The notes beneath the pieces are model-generated. The model was not told the DNA's origin. It saw only the letters and a program-made list of their open reading frames with translations, and ran no database searches. The position numbers were made by a program, and so were the translations under genes. A stretch of 64,000 nucleotides of DNA from Odiellus spinosus (lineage: Eukaryota; Arthropoda; Arachnida; Opiliones; Phalangiidae), in NCBI GenBank assembly GCA_963920705.1, contig OY987236.1, positions 8,852,190 through 8,916,189 of the forward strand, in the 5' to 3' direction. Position 1 is the stretch's first letter. Every line of letters begins with the position of its first letter. Below, one piece after another: positions 1 through 14,500 of the stretch.

Positions 1-3000
1 TATATAACCGGTTTTATTTGAAATAATAAGCTTCTTTCTAAGCGTGTAACGAAATATAAAAGTGTGGTATAGAAAGACAAGAGAGAGAGAGAGATTGTAA
101 AAACTCATTTAGAGGGGTGAAATTTTTTTTTTCGTTTTGTTTTTAGTTAATTGCTTTCTTTCAAATTTTCTACCGTTGTAATTAAAGAAAACAGCCGGGT
201 GATTACTTTAGCTGACCCGCGTAGCAGAAGCGTAAAAGGTGTTGTGAAATGATTTTATATTATTTTACGCTATCTGATAGTTATTAAACGGACCAATAAA
301 ATATTAGAAAATTACCTCCCTCCCTAAGAGTAACGCGATCTGAAATGCCAAGCTTTAGAACCTCCTTCATGCCATAATAGTTGCTAGCCGTTTTAAAGAC
401 AATCCATTAAACCAATTAGGCGTATTTTTCAAAGGTAAGATTTCCCAAAAACATTTGTTAGTTAAACAATCCCTTTAGTATATCATTAACGCAAACAATT
501 GGCCTTTTACAAAACCCATGGCTTTTAACCAAAGACTTGTTGCAATATTTTATGTAATCAACGTACGCTTTTAATAGAGGTTCAACAGTTCCTATTAATT
601 TATAATTCAAAGAAAAAAAAAAATAGTATATTAACTACAGCACACTATCCCTTTAAACCCATTAAGGCTCCGCAACAAAACCCCAATTTACCAAGAACGA
701 GAACTGATTAAATAAATGATAGTGAATTCGTCTGTTACTGTAGGCTCCGTTATTTTATTTACTTCACGATGTACTTCCAACCTACCTCATCACGAGTATA
801 TAATTTCCAGGAGAATGGATACACCAATCTAAATCAGTCTGCAGAACTACTTTAATCCTATATTACGCTTAACATTTTGAATTAATCCGCCTTATCTTTG
901 ACTAGTTTGTAAAATAAAGGTGAAAAAAGTGTTCCCCAATTCAATTTCAATTTACAGTACGTTTTAACCTATGACCCCTATCTCAATATTAAAGAAATAC
1001 AACCATATTGAAATATAATAGAATATAGTTTTGCAAATGCTGTAATTTCCACTTGCTCTTTCTACAGCCTCTTATGCCAACAGTTGCATTGGGTTACGTG
1101 TAGAAAACGAAGCTATAAGAATATGCGCCAGTTATGGTACCAAATCCGTTACTAATCTTAGTTAAGAGTAAAGGCTGAGGGGGATAGATACACAATATTA
1201 AACCATATACGAGATAAAGTAGTACTTTTAAACTATTCTTGACTATTAATATACGAATATATATATATATAGAACTAAAAGGGGTTGGGTTGGTTGGGCG
1301 AAAAGCGATGACCAGCACTAATCAGAGAAGGATTATAGTAGACAAGGAGAGAAAGAGTGGATGGGGAAAAGACGATATACGGCGATAGAAGTTATTCCAT
1401 CCGCCTGCCTGACCTTCCTTTAATCGCCTAACGAATACGCGAAGGAGGGCGCTGGATTGTGGGGTGCAAGCAGTCAAGCCATAGTAATAGCTAAGGCGAT
1501 GAGTTACAGAATAGAACACAGACAGAGATTTCACAACGAAACGAACTATACTAATATTAATTAGTTTTTTGGTTATGTGGCATTTTAAATATGTACTGAA
1601 ATTTATCGTACTTTCTTCCAGTTCTTGAAAAACATCGCAAAAGTTATAATCTCCAAATATCTAAACATCATGGCTACATTTATTTTAAAATTAATTCAAA
1701 TTCAAATAAATTTTAAAGTTTGAACTCTTCTACAAGTTCATAAATATACATCGGGATATTTTTTCAAGAGATTGGGTCTTAAATTCTTAATTGGAGTCAG
1801 TGACGTAGCCTATTAGCTAACCCTGTTAGCTCCCCCATAAACGTTTCTCCGAAGTTGTCAAACCGAAGCTAAATTTTCATCAGTTAACTATAATGACAAG
1901 AGGAGTTCCCCTGAAGCAGTTGGCAAAATTAATATTCAATAAGTTAACAAAAATATACGCTCTTCCGGTGCTCGAATCCCATTCGTCATCTCTTCGCTAT
2001 AACGCCTCTTTTTGGAGTTAGGCTCAACACCTTTAAATTTAAGCCTTTGAAACATTATTTCAAATCAAAGAGTATCGAGATTAACTGTCGTAAACATTAC
2101 GCATTATCGATCTGATAATTCCGTACAACTCATTTAAAGTTGTATACTTGAGTGTTTAGCTTCCCAGGAGGTGATATCTTCGACTGTTATAAAGTATATC
2201 TATAGATAAAAGAGGTGAATGGTGTTGGGAGACGCAGGGAAGAGTAAAGTTGGGTGTAAAGGGAGTTGGCTTTCCTTAATTGGAAGAAGTACTACGTAGA
2301 AGACGATCGAAGACAACGAGACTGGATGGGGGAGGAAGGTTTGGTATAGTCTGGACCCGATGTCTATCATTAATCTAGGTCCCTTTTCAACGGCGGCTGT
2401 TCTAACCCTTTCCCTAAGATTCGCTTCAATACGTATAGAAGAGGTCTATCCTCTATATATCTACACGGATGGGGATTACAAGATTAAGCGAACGACTAAA
2501 TTCGGGGTCCAAAAACGGTGGGAAGCTCAGTCCATATGCCATGGTACACTATAAATTGCGCGAACAAATGAACAATAAATAAATTTTATATAAACTGGAC
2601 TGAGCATTGGTGTTTCCTTCTAAAGATATATTAGAGTTAGACTCACCCCACTGACAGCGTACTCGCTCTCGCTGTCATGTCTAAAAATTAATTAAAGGAA
2701 CGGTCAAAACGAGCATTAAACTTAAAGAAACTTAATTGGAACCATTTACGAAGACGTTGACTTTACTAATTAAAAATTAAATTAGGTGATATAAGTAAAA
2801 TTTTAGCTCTGGCGTCAGAATTTTAAGGATATTTATTGTCTGTTTGGAGAAGTTAAATTTAATTTAACTACAGATCTTTCCTTTGGTTTGGCGAAATATG
2901 ATAATTTTAAATTTTAACTAAAAATAGATTTTGGAAATATACAAACTTACTATAACTCGAGCATAATTTTGAAAATTTGCTTTTAAAATTGCGGGATACA

Positions 3001-3380
3001 CGAGAACACTAGTATTATAAATTCATAATCTTCAACAAAATAAATTATGACTATTTAAATTCATTTAAACCACAAATGTGTATATGGAAATTGATTCAAT
3101 TTTTTTGTTTTATTATTAAATGGAAAAGATAGAAGCCCGTTATATATTGGACTATTGCAATTGGGGCTTTGCAATTCTGAGACAAATTTTGGCACATTTG
3201 GAAAAAAAAATAATAAAGATATTTGAAATTAGAAAAACGCCAAGTGGAAAATAGAAAAATCAGGGATAGAAAAATTATACTTTTTTTTTTTAAAAAAAAG
3301 CGCAATTTCTCAATTCTTCTCACGGTAGGAAAAAAAATTCGAGGGATTTAAATATTCTTTCAGAGTTAATTTTTCGCTTC
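1..3380. other. Non-coding AT-rich stretch, no gene seen
   Basis: Open frames here are short (74 codons or fewer) and carry no recognisable domain. Visible items are a short GA run near 81-95, a CACTATCCCTTTAAA end at 643-657 that resembles the ends of the TTAA-flanked elements further right, and two copies of the dispersed GCGGATT motif (869-890 minus, 1177-1205 plus). Confidence 0.6.
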
Positions 3381-3394
3381 AGTGAAAGCAAGCT

Positions 3395-3735
3395 CTAAGC
3401 TCGAGAAGCCGCCCGGTGCCCGGTAGAGAGATGTAAATGATATTTCTCATTTCCTCATACGTTCGTTTCTATCTTTCTCGCAAATGTTTCATATACTTTT
3501 CCCGCCAATTTTACTCTTTTTTCCCGCCATTTCTTTATTATAGGTATAGGTGGGAAAACGTTAATATAATCCCCACGGAATGACAGAAATTTCGACGCCG
3601 CCGAGTGCATGCCGCGAAAAGCGCGGGGAAAAGGAGGAAGCTTTAGGCTTTAAGCCTAATCGAAATCTAGCGGCTTCACGTGAGGGACTTAACGCCGGAG
3701 GAGAAGAGAAGGGAGAAATCGGAAACTCAATTTTT
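3395..3735. promoter_or_regulatory. CpG-richer patch, possible regulatory region
   Basis: This patch stands out from its AT-rich surroundings by repeated CG dinucleotides (GCCGCCGAG, GCCGCGAAAAGCGCGGGG) and a CACGTG E-box near 3678. At 3643-3659 it holds a 17-nt palindrome, TTAGGCTTTAAGCCTAA, built from the octamer that recurs across the window. No TATA box, start codon or splice site defines a gene here, so a promoter or enhancer role is only a guess from composition. Confidence 0.2.
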
Positions 3736-6700
3736 TTCTAATTTAAAAGTTATCGCCAAACATCAGGCGCGTGTAGCAGTCTTATACATCATATATAGAC
3801 CCCGTTCGCGATTCTTGGAGTAATAGAATCAAAGGGATAGCTATCGTCACCTTTTTCGCTTTCATTCGTGAAAAATTCGGGCGCAACTTTCAACTTTTCC
3901 AATGAAATTTATTGAGGATATTCGCGGTAGTCTTTTGAATGAAGGTAAAGGCTAAGAATGAAAGTTTCGAGCGTTATTCAAAGATTCTTCGCAAATATAT
4001 TTAAGTATTAAAACGCACTTTATCGGGTATATTCGCGCGTCTATTTATGAAAGCCCCAAGATTGTTATTTTCATATATATCTCAATATATCTCATATATA
4101 ATAACTGCTTCCATTCATAGAATATACCCGAACATATATAATTTCTATTGATATTCACGGATAAAAGTATAGTTAACAAAAAATATCCAACTTCAAGATA
4201 CTACAAAAACAAAGAAACCCTCCTAATAATTCTACTCTACTTCAAGGATAATTTAAACCTTTCTTCACCAACGGTTCTAGAGCATTATCAAAGCCGAGAC
4301 AACGCGTATACCTTATTTCAGTTTAAGAAAACGAGGAAAACGTTAGAGGACGACTGTTATATATTTTATATAACCGAATATAGAAAATCCTTAAAATGGT
4401 GGCACCCTTGGTACACCATATCTCACCTAGAAACGAGACTATATCGCGGTCCCTCTCTTCGAACGCTCTAGTGTTACATCGCGCAAAAGAAGCACGTCCT
4501 TTTAGCGCCCCGTTTCGCTCGAGTTGGCGCTAAAATCGACTACTCGCCTGCAGAGAATGTAGAACTAAGTCCTCGTTCGCGATTACCCCTTGAACAAGAT
4601 CATAATATATTGGTATAAGAGAAAAATACTATATAACTTAGGGGTAAACTGAAATATAACTATAAGAACCTTCAAACAATCAGCACCTTTCAATATTAAT
4701 TTTAAACAAAGCTAAGCAATTCTATTGTCATTATTATATAACAATTTTTTCAATGTTACATACGCCTAACTTTAAATTTCTTTACATAATCATTTTAAAG
4801 GGAATAATGAAGACATAAAAATTGTTACGAGCATTCAAATATTATTAAAACTTAGTAATTAGTTGTTAAATAATTATGAAATATTTCTCAGTCATTTACA
4901 GTTAAGTTGCAATCTGAGCTCGCTAAGCCTAAATCCATTTTGCATACGGATAAAGTATGGATTCAAATATCTGTAGATAATCAAAGAACCCTTAAGCATA
5001 GTTTCAATCTGTTAAAAATTAAATAAGGTTAGGCGTGCTCCTATCCCAATTAAATTAGTTCTCTAATAGCCTTTTTACGCCTATATCAAAATTATTATTA
5101 TCTTCATTATCTCTTTAAGGAATTTTCAAAACTTGTCCTTCCTATCTGCAGCGTCTGAACCCTCTACTAACGGATAAGTATATAACCCGCAGATTCTAAA
5201 GAAAGACCCCCTCCCCTGGATAAAAAAAAACATCTTTCCATAATTAATAAACTGTCGACAAAAACGTCAATAAAATGAACTTATATTTAATGAAGAAATG
5301 TTAGAGGAAGGAAGGAACATTTCAGTAACGTATCACCTTGTACCGACTACCACTGTATTAATATGGATCTTTTGAACAAAATATTACCGTTCGAAAACTT
5401 AACCACGTTTGTTTCAATAAGGTGAGAAATAAGGTTAAGAAGAGCTTAGAATCACACTTTATTGTACCTTTCACTATATTAACACTTTATCCACGGACAA
5501 AATATTACAGTAACCCAAGCACAAGGCCAAGTACGAGAGTGGTTACGTTAAAGAACTTTTAAGATTTTTTTTACCAACCCAGAAAAATGGGATATGTTGG
5601 AAGAAGAAAAAAAATCCAGAAAATAGACTTTTGAAATCATATTAAGTTCATAGTGCCTACACTATAGAAACCTATTTTATCTATATATCATATGAAAGAT
5701 GAAAGTTTAGGTTTACACGTGCTCAAATTCGAATCTGATCCTATCCTATATTTATATCGAAAAATATAAAACCCCTTTTTTTACGATTTTTTTTTTTATC
5801 ATTGACCAAAGTGATATAGTTTTTCAAGTAGGAAATATTTTATTGATTTATAGGGAAGAGGTTTCGGGCTTAAAAATCAGGACCTAAAAATACTATGGTC
5901 GTTTCCTTTCATAAACGATTGACTTTCAGACTAGCTTACACATCCCAATTCTCATCTTTTTTCATTTCTCTTTATCAAGAAAAAAAAAAGTTTCAATGAT
6001 GAAAATCATCCATAAATAAAAAAAACTTTTAACTCTATATTTTTCCAGATGGAAATAAATGAACTATTTTCTTATATTTGGAGTTTAAACTTACGTATCA
6101 CTACGCTGTAGAATTGTTTGTTATTTGATTTTAGAGTGCATTTTTCAGTATAGAGTTGAAAGCGTTATTACTTTCACGAATGACTTTTCCCGTTGAGAGT
6201 TGTATATATATAAAACAAATGGGGTTATCTGATTTTTTCTGTTCCACTTTTTGGGCGGGAGGAAGGCATTCTCAAACCTCCTGAGACTTAGGCTTAACCC
6301 TAATGCTTGGGAGAATAATGTTGGGACGCTTCTACAGGCGTTTACCTGAAAAATTGCTCTTCAAATAAAGTTTAATAAAAATAAATAAACGAAATAAATA
6401 TTTTATAATCGTAATCTCCTAAATGTTTTAAAAACAAAAATATCCCGCAATACAGCGTCATTAATACGGCCGCGTGGTTTTGTGGAGCCTAAAGAATGGT
6501 TTCGCGCGGTCTTTTTCGCGAAAGTACTTAATCCAGAAAATTTATAAATAAATCGGTGTCATTTTGATTTAGAAGTTTCTTAAAAACACGTTTAAATAAA
6601 TCAAAATATCATATAATCAACGATAAGGCATAACCAATAATCCCCAAGCAGATCTATTTCACCAAAATCAAAGCCTTTGCACCGAGTCAATATTGCTGAG

Positions 6701-9020
6701 CCTAAGATTAGATTAAAAAGAGGATTTTCCAAACCTATTCGGAAATACTCTCAGTTATTGGTTTCGAAAATGTATAAAGAATCGAATGATTCGAATCAAA
6801 GTAAACAGATTTTAGTTTAAAATTACAGTGAGCGCAAACCCTAGATTATCCCGTATCTCTACGAAACTAAATCATAGGGATAGAAGGCAATATAGCGTGA
6901 TTTCCTATCTGATATATAAAATTGATATTCACAATAGTATCTTAAAGAAATCTAAAAAAGATACATAAAAATAAACAAGAAAAAAAAAGTTTATCTGAGA
7001 AAAGTCGTGTCCAGAATTTGCGTTTGCTTTTTATTCCGACTCGGAAATAGTTGCAGACTTAAAATGGGTCAATATTAGATTGGAAAACATGCTTTTCAAA
7101 TACAAAATATAGGCGAATTATAAGCGTGGGAATGAAATACGAGTAGCGTAGTCAAGGGACGAAGACGAATAAGGTCTGCGGTATCAGGGGATATATAGTT
7201 CGGAAACTTTAACTTAAAACCAATAGAATCAAAGGCAGAGTTATAGAGATTGACGTTATAACGATATTACGCGTAAGTATTTATCCCTGCTCTACAACTT
7301 ATTGCTTCTAAACCAACGGACGAACTGAAGTAGTAGGAATCCCACCACAAACAACTGCTTTTTATCCGAATATTTTCATGGGAACTATAAACAAAATCAA
7401 TTCAAAGTTGCAATAAGTAGAATACGCTTCTCTGTCATCTCTAAGTGATGACATCATCTAGGTCGTAACTTAGCACGTGCTGAAACCTCAAATCGATTCC
7501 GATTATAGATTTGGTTCGAATTATTCGACTGAAAGGAATACAATTTACGATTGGTTCCATCAATAAAAAAATTAAAGATTCAAATGAATCTAAGTTTTTA
7601 AGAAGTAAACAGGTATGATACGATAGATATTAGGGGCTTAGCTTCGTAACCACTGATAACTAAGGCGGAATCTGACCGACCTGGATTTGCAAAGAAAATT
7701 TGAAAAACGGGTGGGGGGGATGGAGTTGAACCTTAGGGTCGCGCAAAGGTCTCCAAGAGTATCGCCATTTGAATCGTCGATAAAAAAATTCTAGAAGCAT
7801 TGGAAACAAACATTGATATCTGTTGGGGGTTATATTCTGCATGGAGTATATGTTGCTAGGGAGAGATGGAGAGCTACAGAAAGAGAGAGAGAGAGTTGGC
7901 CCCAAAGCTCAGTTCAATTTCAAGGGTCGCCGCATTTGGACCCCCTATATACTCTTCCGCTTTTTCTCGTGGCAATCTTATATAAGCGGGAGAAGCCCAC
8001 CATTTTTGCATTTCGATCGAAATGACCTTCGACCCCTATACCAATTTTATATAAATCGGAGGAGGGAGAGGGAGAGGGAGAGAGATAAAAAGAGGAGTAT
8101 AGTCGCCCACATAAAAATCTTTTCCATCGCAAAGTTGTTCCTTTTTTTTAGTTCAGTTGAACTTTGACTTAGGAATAGTTAAAATTTTCAGAAAGTTAAA
8201 GCAAAGGTTATCATTTAAGACTATAATTTTAATTGTTAAAGTAGACACGAACCTGTCTCGATTCGAGCCTTGTCAAAACAATTCCGCGCCAAGGTTGCGA
8301 ATTTAATCTTTAGAAACATTCCCGAGGCTGTTTTTACTTCTAATCGAATTCGACCAAATAAACCAAATGAAATAAATGTGGACCAAAACATAAAATTACT
8401 ATCATATACTTTTGTTCAATTCACATCATTTCAGTTGGTCGGATTCTGTTGAATTTTTTAATTTTGGACCATTTTTGACCAAAATAGAAGCTAATTCGTT
8501 GTAATTAAAAGAAAAACCGAAGTCACGCGTATGTAAAAATATCATTTCTATAGATTGAATTCGCGAGCTTGGCGCAATATCAATTTAGCTACGTTCATAA
8601 TAGCCCTTGGAGCTGATTCAAACCGTTTCGCTACAGTCGTGTGAACGAACACCGATTTTCTCAAATCAACTTGACTTAAGTTTGGGCCATGTGAGCTAAT
8701 CTGACTTGGTATTTCTAATTTCTAATCTACAGTGCATCAGTGGAAACTAGAAATGTAATTAAAAATGTGTATACGAAGATTTAATTAGTATTTATCAGAA
8801 TATCAAAGTATCACAGAATAAAACCTATAAAAAGATAATTGGCAACCACTTTAAAACTGTTGGATCATGCCAGAATAAAAGAAATTTTTTAAAAAAGTCA
8901 ACAGTGCGATAGACAAACTAGTTTTTTCGAACATGATTTTATCACAAAACGACCACGTGACCAGACGTCGTATACTAATATATATCGAGTAGATGTAGCA
9001 GCAAAAAAAAAGTAAAGGGA
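3736..9020. other. Non-coding stretch with small hairpin and purine runs
   Basis: No exon-like frame with convincing splice sites is seen. The 107- and 114-codon frames near 4148 and 7823 have no domain. Items present are a perfect 10-bp stem hairpin at 4500-4535 (TTTTAGCGCC and GGCGCTAAAA), a GA run near 7880-7895, and a GGGAGA-type purine run at about 8056-8095. Confidence 0.55.
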
Positions 9021-9029
9021 AAAGGGAAA

Positions 9030-9230
9030 GGTTAGGTTTGAATAGGTTTAGTCGAGTGCTCGCTAAGCCGCTGGAAGCCGCTAGCTCTCGTCGAGGGCGT
9101 TTGACGAAAAGACGGATGGCTGACAGCTGGGTTTTCGCGATAACTGATAGCTAAGGCCTCCTATAAAGCCTCTTCCCGGCAATACACGCGAGTAGGAGAG
9201 TAGAGTACAGGGAGGCCCTCCCAAAAAAAA
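9030..9230 (+). promoter_or_regulatory. Possible core promoter (TATA-like), weak
   Basis: A GC-richer patch follows a long AT-rich stretch. It contains CTATAAAGC (TATAAA at 9162-9167), with a purine-rich sequence about 25-35 bases downstream where transcription could start. There is no downstream open frame or splice donor that I can link to it. A chance TATA match in AT-rich DNA is the main alternative. Confidence 0.15.
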
Positions 9231-11456
9231 CCTAGGTCGACACAATCTTTTTTGGCACAGTATTTTTTGTATACGATTTTTAATAAAGACCAGGCATGCG
9301 TGCGAGAAAAAAAATTCATTTTAAAAATCTGGGAAACGCCACGTGTCTCTGGAGTTATTTTTTAAGCCTACTTTTTGTTACCGGTAAATTAAAAAAAAAA
9401 CAAAAAATAACCTAGGAAGGATCTTTGTTATTAGTTTTTCTAAAACACTAAAGGGATAGTGAAATGTTCAAAGTAAAATAAAAGTATTTGCGCAGACGCC
9501 GAAAAGGATTTAAATATGAAACCAAAATATTTCAAAATATCCGTAATTATCTAAATACAGAGAGTTGGAAATTTTGAATCAAGATTACATTTCGAAGCTT
9601 ATCACCTTAAAATGAAAGAGTATCTAAACTATAATTCACAGAATTATTGTATATTTAGACAAACGTGAAATCTAGAAATCAAAATTATTTAAACCTGTTG
9701 GAATTTCAATCTAATTTCTTCTACTTGTATAAATTATACACTAAGACATCTAAATAACGAAGGCGATAAAGAAACGATAATTAAAATACCAACTACAAAA
9801 AGTGCACATCAGTTAAAAGAGACGGACACAAAACAACACGATTGTTCGGATAAAGAGGATGGGAGGGTAAAAGCGGTTTGCCGCTAAATATCTTCATCGT
9901 TTCAAAAAGAGGGAAAAGAGAGCTAGGCCAGAAAGGACAGGTGGGAAGTTTGCCCCCCCTCCCCACCTCACGTTCCACTAATTACCGAGCGAGAAGAGTA
10001 CGGGGGTGAAAATATCGAAAAGACAAAAGGTATTCATCGAGGGAGAAGAACTCTCTCCATCTCTCTTTGGCAGTAGATGAAGAAGCGAACCTAAAGAAGA
10101 AGATGAAGATGAGGAAGCTCTGCGAGAGGGTGATGGAGTAGAGGAGCTCACGGAGGAGAAAAGATCCTTTAAGCGCGTTTTAATTAGCTCACCTTCGGGG
10201 AAAATGAAAGAGAGAAAGATGGGGGATGAGTCGAAGAGAATCAAAAACGAAAGGCAAACGGACACGAACGCCGCACGAACGCCCTATTCATTCCAAGCTT
10301 CAATTAATGAGAGCAAAAACACAATAACTTCATCTTTAAGGAACTAGGTTACGATGATAAAGACTTATACTTAGGATCAAAGAAAGACGGAAGAAAGAAA
10401 ATAAGTGATTTTTATCGATTCTTTAACCTAATTAAAATTCCAGACAAATATTAAGCCAGAAATCAATTTTTAATTTACTTCGAAAGTAGGCTTAATAAGG
10501 ATTCACACCTTTAAACAGTTTTCGGCCAATCACGCGCTAATGCTAGTTTGTTTGTGTTAACAGTTATTGCATTTTTGTTCTTATAAGGAATTATGGAAAT
10601 GCTAAAAAGGCAAACAAGAACAGAGTATTTCGGATCGAAAACTTAGGAACCGAAATGAAGCCTTTATTAACAACAATCGCGCATGAGCACAATTTAATTA
10701 CTAATCCCCAATTCCTACTAGAAAATTCTATCAAAAGCAACCTCCAATTATAAATGCAGGTACCATGCAGCTGAATTGAAACAGTCAATTGAATTCGGCC
10801 TTCAGGTGTCATTATAATATATAAAAAAATTAGGAAAGGAAGGGGATCTTATTAAGCGAAAAGAACAGCGCCTCTCTTAATGAGGGAAGAAATGTATATG
10901 CTAATTTACCATCTTCAAATGAACTAAATTAACAAAGGGATAACTAGTTTATCAACGATGAAAATGATGAATTTCCAAGTTACAAATAAACAGAGATGAA
11001 TTTATAGATTTTGGGAGTTTCTTTGCCCATCGCTTGTTCAAAATTACCTTTCTAAAATGATCTGACAGCATCGTGCCATTAGTCCGTTTCAAGTTTTTAG
11101 CACGTAGAAGGCTAGGATCTAACGTATCTCTTTATAATTGCTTTCTTACACGTATCGCGAAAGCTAGCTTCGAACGAGCTGAGAAGTCATAATGATTCCG
11201 AAGTTTAACCGAGTCTATACGAGATCGTGCGGCCGGTATTAAGAACTACTCACTTCGCTCATGCAGTAACTTCAGTAAGAAGGGGATCAAACGGAAAATG
11301 ACAGCTTAAAATCGCGGAAAAACAACCCACCTTATTCCTCCATACCCCCCTCTCGTATCTTCTTCAACCGAACCAAATTAGGCTTGCCACGCCGTCATTA
11401 AAGGAAAAGAATCATCATGAAAATCAAACTTTCTTTTCATCAAAAGAAATTTTACC
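9231..11456. other. Non-coding stretch with one foldback half-copy
   Basis: No gene is seen. A serine-rich minus-strand frame near 9978-10265 comes from a GA/CT-biased purine stretch. A half copy of the TTAA foldback family lies at about 10378-10515: the AAGTGATTTTTATCGATTCT block is followed by a TAGGCTTAATAAGG block in the same order as in the full copies, without the mirrored second arm. Confidence 0.5.
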
Positions 11457-11545
11457 GAGGGGTTGATCAAATCACGTAATCGTTGTATACGAGGCTGTAA
11501 TTTTGACTTAAAGTGATTACCTAACTGAGTACGTATATTGATCAT
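11457..11545 (+). repeat. Dispersed repeat, copy 1 (GAGGGG...CACGTAATCGT)
   Basis: It shares an ordered set of blocks with 16271-16345: GAGGGG-TTGAT, then CACGTAATCGT, then GGCTGTA, then AACTGAGTAC. The copies lie 4.8 kb apart in the same orientation and their flanks do not match, so this is a dispersed repeat fragment. Family unknown. Confidence 0.4.
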
Positions 11546-14500
11546 TACAAAAAGCGGTAATCAGTTACATAATTGCGTAATACGTCTACAAATTTTAAAA
11601 TATCGCGAGAATAGAGGCGGAGTAATATATAATGTTAAACCTCGTAAAAATAAAAGTAACTTTTAAGATTTATCTAAACTTGAGTGGGTTATGACGCTAG
11701 AATGCAATATCTATTTTTACCGGGTTTTTTCTCTCAGAATCTTGAAGTTATATTTCATAAATTGGAAATTTCATTTCATAATTTTAAATCAATTTTAGCC
11801 TAATTTGTTAAATTTTGAAGGTCTGATTGAGTTCTTTTCTTAATAAAGCAATTTTTAAAAGACTATCTCTTTAAATACGTCCAGCCAAAAAGTTTCAGTT
11901 AGTTACTTTGTATTAAAGACTAAGAAAACGAAATTAAGACTAGGGGCGAAATGAAAAGAGTACTTAATTCGACGGCATAAATTATTGGTTGCTCATGAAT
12001 CCTCCTCAACTCGTGGCTGCGCTGTCTAGCAGGTTAGTTCGTTGGTCGGTTATAGCACCGCAACCACTAAGATATGTCACCCTAAAAAGGCTTATTTCAT
12101 TTATTTGGACATAATCTATATATCGGTATTTTCGTGAGTATAGAGAAAAGGATAGCTAATTGCATCGACACCAACCACTTTAGTCAAATATTTACTAAAA
12201 CCTATCTCACCGCAGCCTATGTTACGACATAGATTAAGATTCGCAAAAAGTTAACTACATAGGCATGTCGATTAAGTAAACTATTAAAATATAAAACTTA
12301 GTTTTAGTACTATATTTTAAATACAGAAAGTCTTTAATTTTTAATTATCTACGTCACCATGATTCAAATATTTAACATAACAGAACCAGTTTACGTTGAA
12401 ATTGAAATCTAATGTTATTAAAACGCCTTAGTAAAATAGATGGTCTCATAAGCCGTACCCGGAAGAATATTTTTGTTTCTACATTTTAATCACGTGTTTC
12501 GAAACTTAGTTTTTTTTATAAATTATCTGATATTTCTAAATTAATAACCACAATAAATTCAAAGTTTTCTCCAAATATAAACCTATTTGGATTTAAATAG
12601 TTACATACACCATATTTATTTAAAAATGAAATTTAAAATCATTTTTCAATTATAAATAGGATCGTTCTAAACTTCTAATAAATGAATTTTGTTCCGAGAG
12701 TTTCCCGATTTCTGGTATGAATCTACACAAAGTTCAATTAACAGCCCAAAACCAGTCTTTCAAGTCCAAGCCGATGCCAAAAAACCCCTCCTTTTCTGGC
12801 TGCCAACATACCATCGCTAATATTCGATCTCGATCAGTAATTCGAAAAACTAAAGCTCGAATGATAGATTGAAGGCAAACCATTTACCAAGCCAAAGAGG
12901 AAAGACGTATTCCTCCATTAAAAACATTTAGAAGAAAAAAACCTTTCTAATCAATGCAGAGTCAAGACCTATTTACATTGGCTACAGAAAAACAAATTCT
13001 CTTGTGTAAGAGGACTGCAAATAAAATTTAATGATCGTATTTTGGAAATTGATAAATTATCGTATCAATGTAATTTACCAATTACACTAAATGATTTGTA
13101 CTTCTGTTATTTTTAATTTAATTCCCATTTATGACTAAACAATCCCATACTAGTGAAAAATGCAATGTTGTTAGTAATATACTTGATAGGGCAAAATTAA
13201 TCAGACATGAAAAATTACATTAATATGTCCTTAACGAGGTAAAACGGGAATTACTATTAAAAAGTGACTTGTAGACGATTTAAAACATTAAATTATATAA
13301 CGACCATTTTGGTAATTTTACCAGAACAAACCGTAAATTACCATTACCATAGAAATTTACCGCGTAAATTACCAGTCATATCAGGGTCATACAAAACTAA
13401 TATTTAATAGTAATTGAATTGTAATCTTAAAAACATTTCGATTTTCTAGGTCTCTTGGTCTGTCGGTCTGTAAGAACGATGGGAAACTAGTTACACGTGT
13501 GAATATAACTTGAATTTATTGTAAATTGAAGTAAAAATGTGGTTCTGCAGCTATAACCATAAGAGGGAGGGTGAACCAGCGAGAGTGTAAATTTTGAAAA
13601 ATTGGTTCCTTTAACGACTACGCTAGGTTTTTTTTTTTTTTTTTTAGAATCCACGCCCACTCCGCGAAGGATATTTAGCGTCCAGCCCCACTTGCCCGCC
13701 TGCCGAATACCCTGGCCCATTTTTATAACACTACCTTATCGGGATTACTAATCGAGGACACGATTTACCTAAATTTTCTTTCACTATACGAACAGCCTTA
13801 ACCCAAGTTGCCTCTCGCTTTTTTTTTTAACTTTTCTAGGTTATAGCGGGCTTAAATTATTTTTCGAAGAAGATTATTTTATTTTTTATTTTACGGATAA
13901 AAGCAATAAAGTAGCTATTCGGTAGGCCGCCCAGTTTTCTTTCACGTGTATAGCGAACACCCAAAAAAAAATATATATATATATAAAATCTTTACTTAAT
14001 AGACGTATATAATAGTGGAATTTAAAGCATAAAGTTTATCTTTTTCTTAATCTGAGGTTTTTAAGTCCTAAAGTACCCATTTCCCCACCCTAAATACGAT
14101 TCTCTTCAAGGGATAGTGAAAAAAATTATGGAAAATTTGATTAGAAATTTAATAATTTGATCACAAGTTCAAGACGATAGAAGATAGGAGTCAATACGTT
14201 CTTCGCCTTCTCCCTGCCTTTTACTTTATTGCCTCTAAGATCTAATACACCTATTGGCAGATTTTTGGTCCCTTGATCAAGAAAAACGTCATAATGTAAA
14301 ATCTACATTGAGATAAATTGAAATTTATACCGGATTTCAGTGTCCCTTTAAGTTTAAAACAAATCCGACATACGGCAATTTAAGAGAGACAATTTTTTAC
14401 CAATTATATCACCATAAATTGCTTTTCGCCTTAAACAAGCAAAACCTAGAAAAACCCCCAAATTTATATTTTTTTATTTCAAATATCCGTGCAAGAATGA

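Noticed and set aside
1965-1985. tRNA-like GTGCTCGAATCCC
   Set aside because: Only a partial B-box match; no pairing arms found.
4500-4535. Perfect 10-bp hairpin as a possible terminator or RNA
   Set aside because: No adjacent gene and no T-run in a terminator position; chance is adequate.
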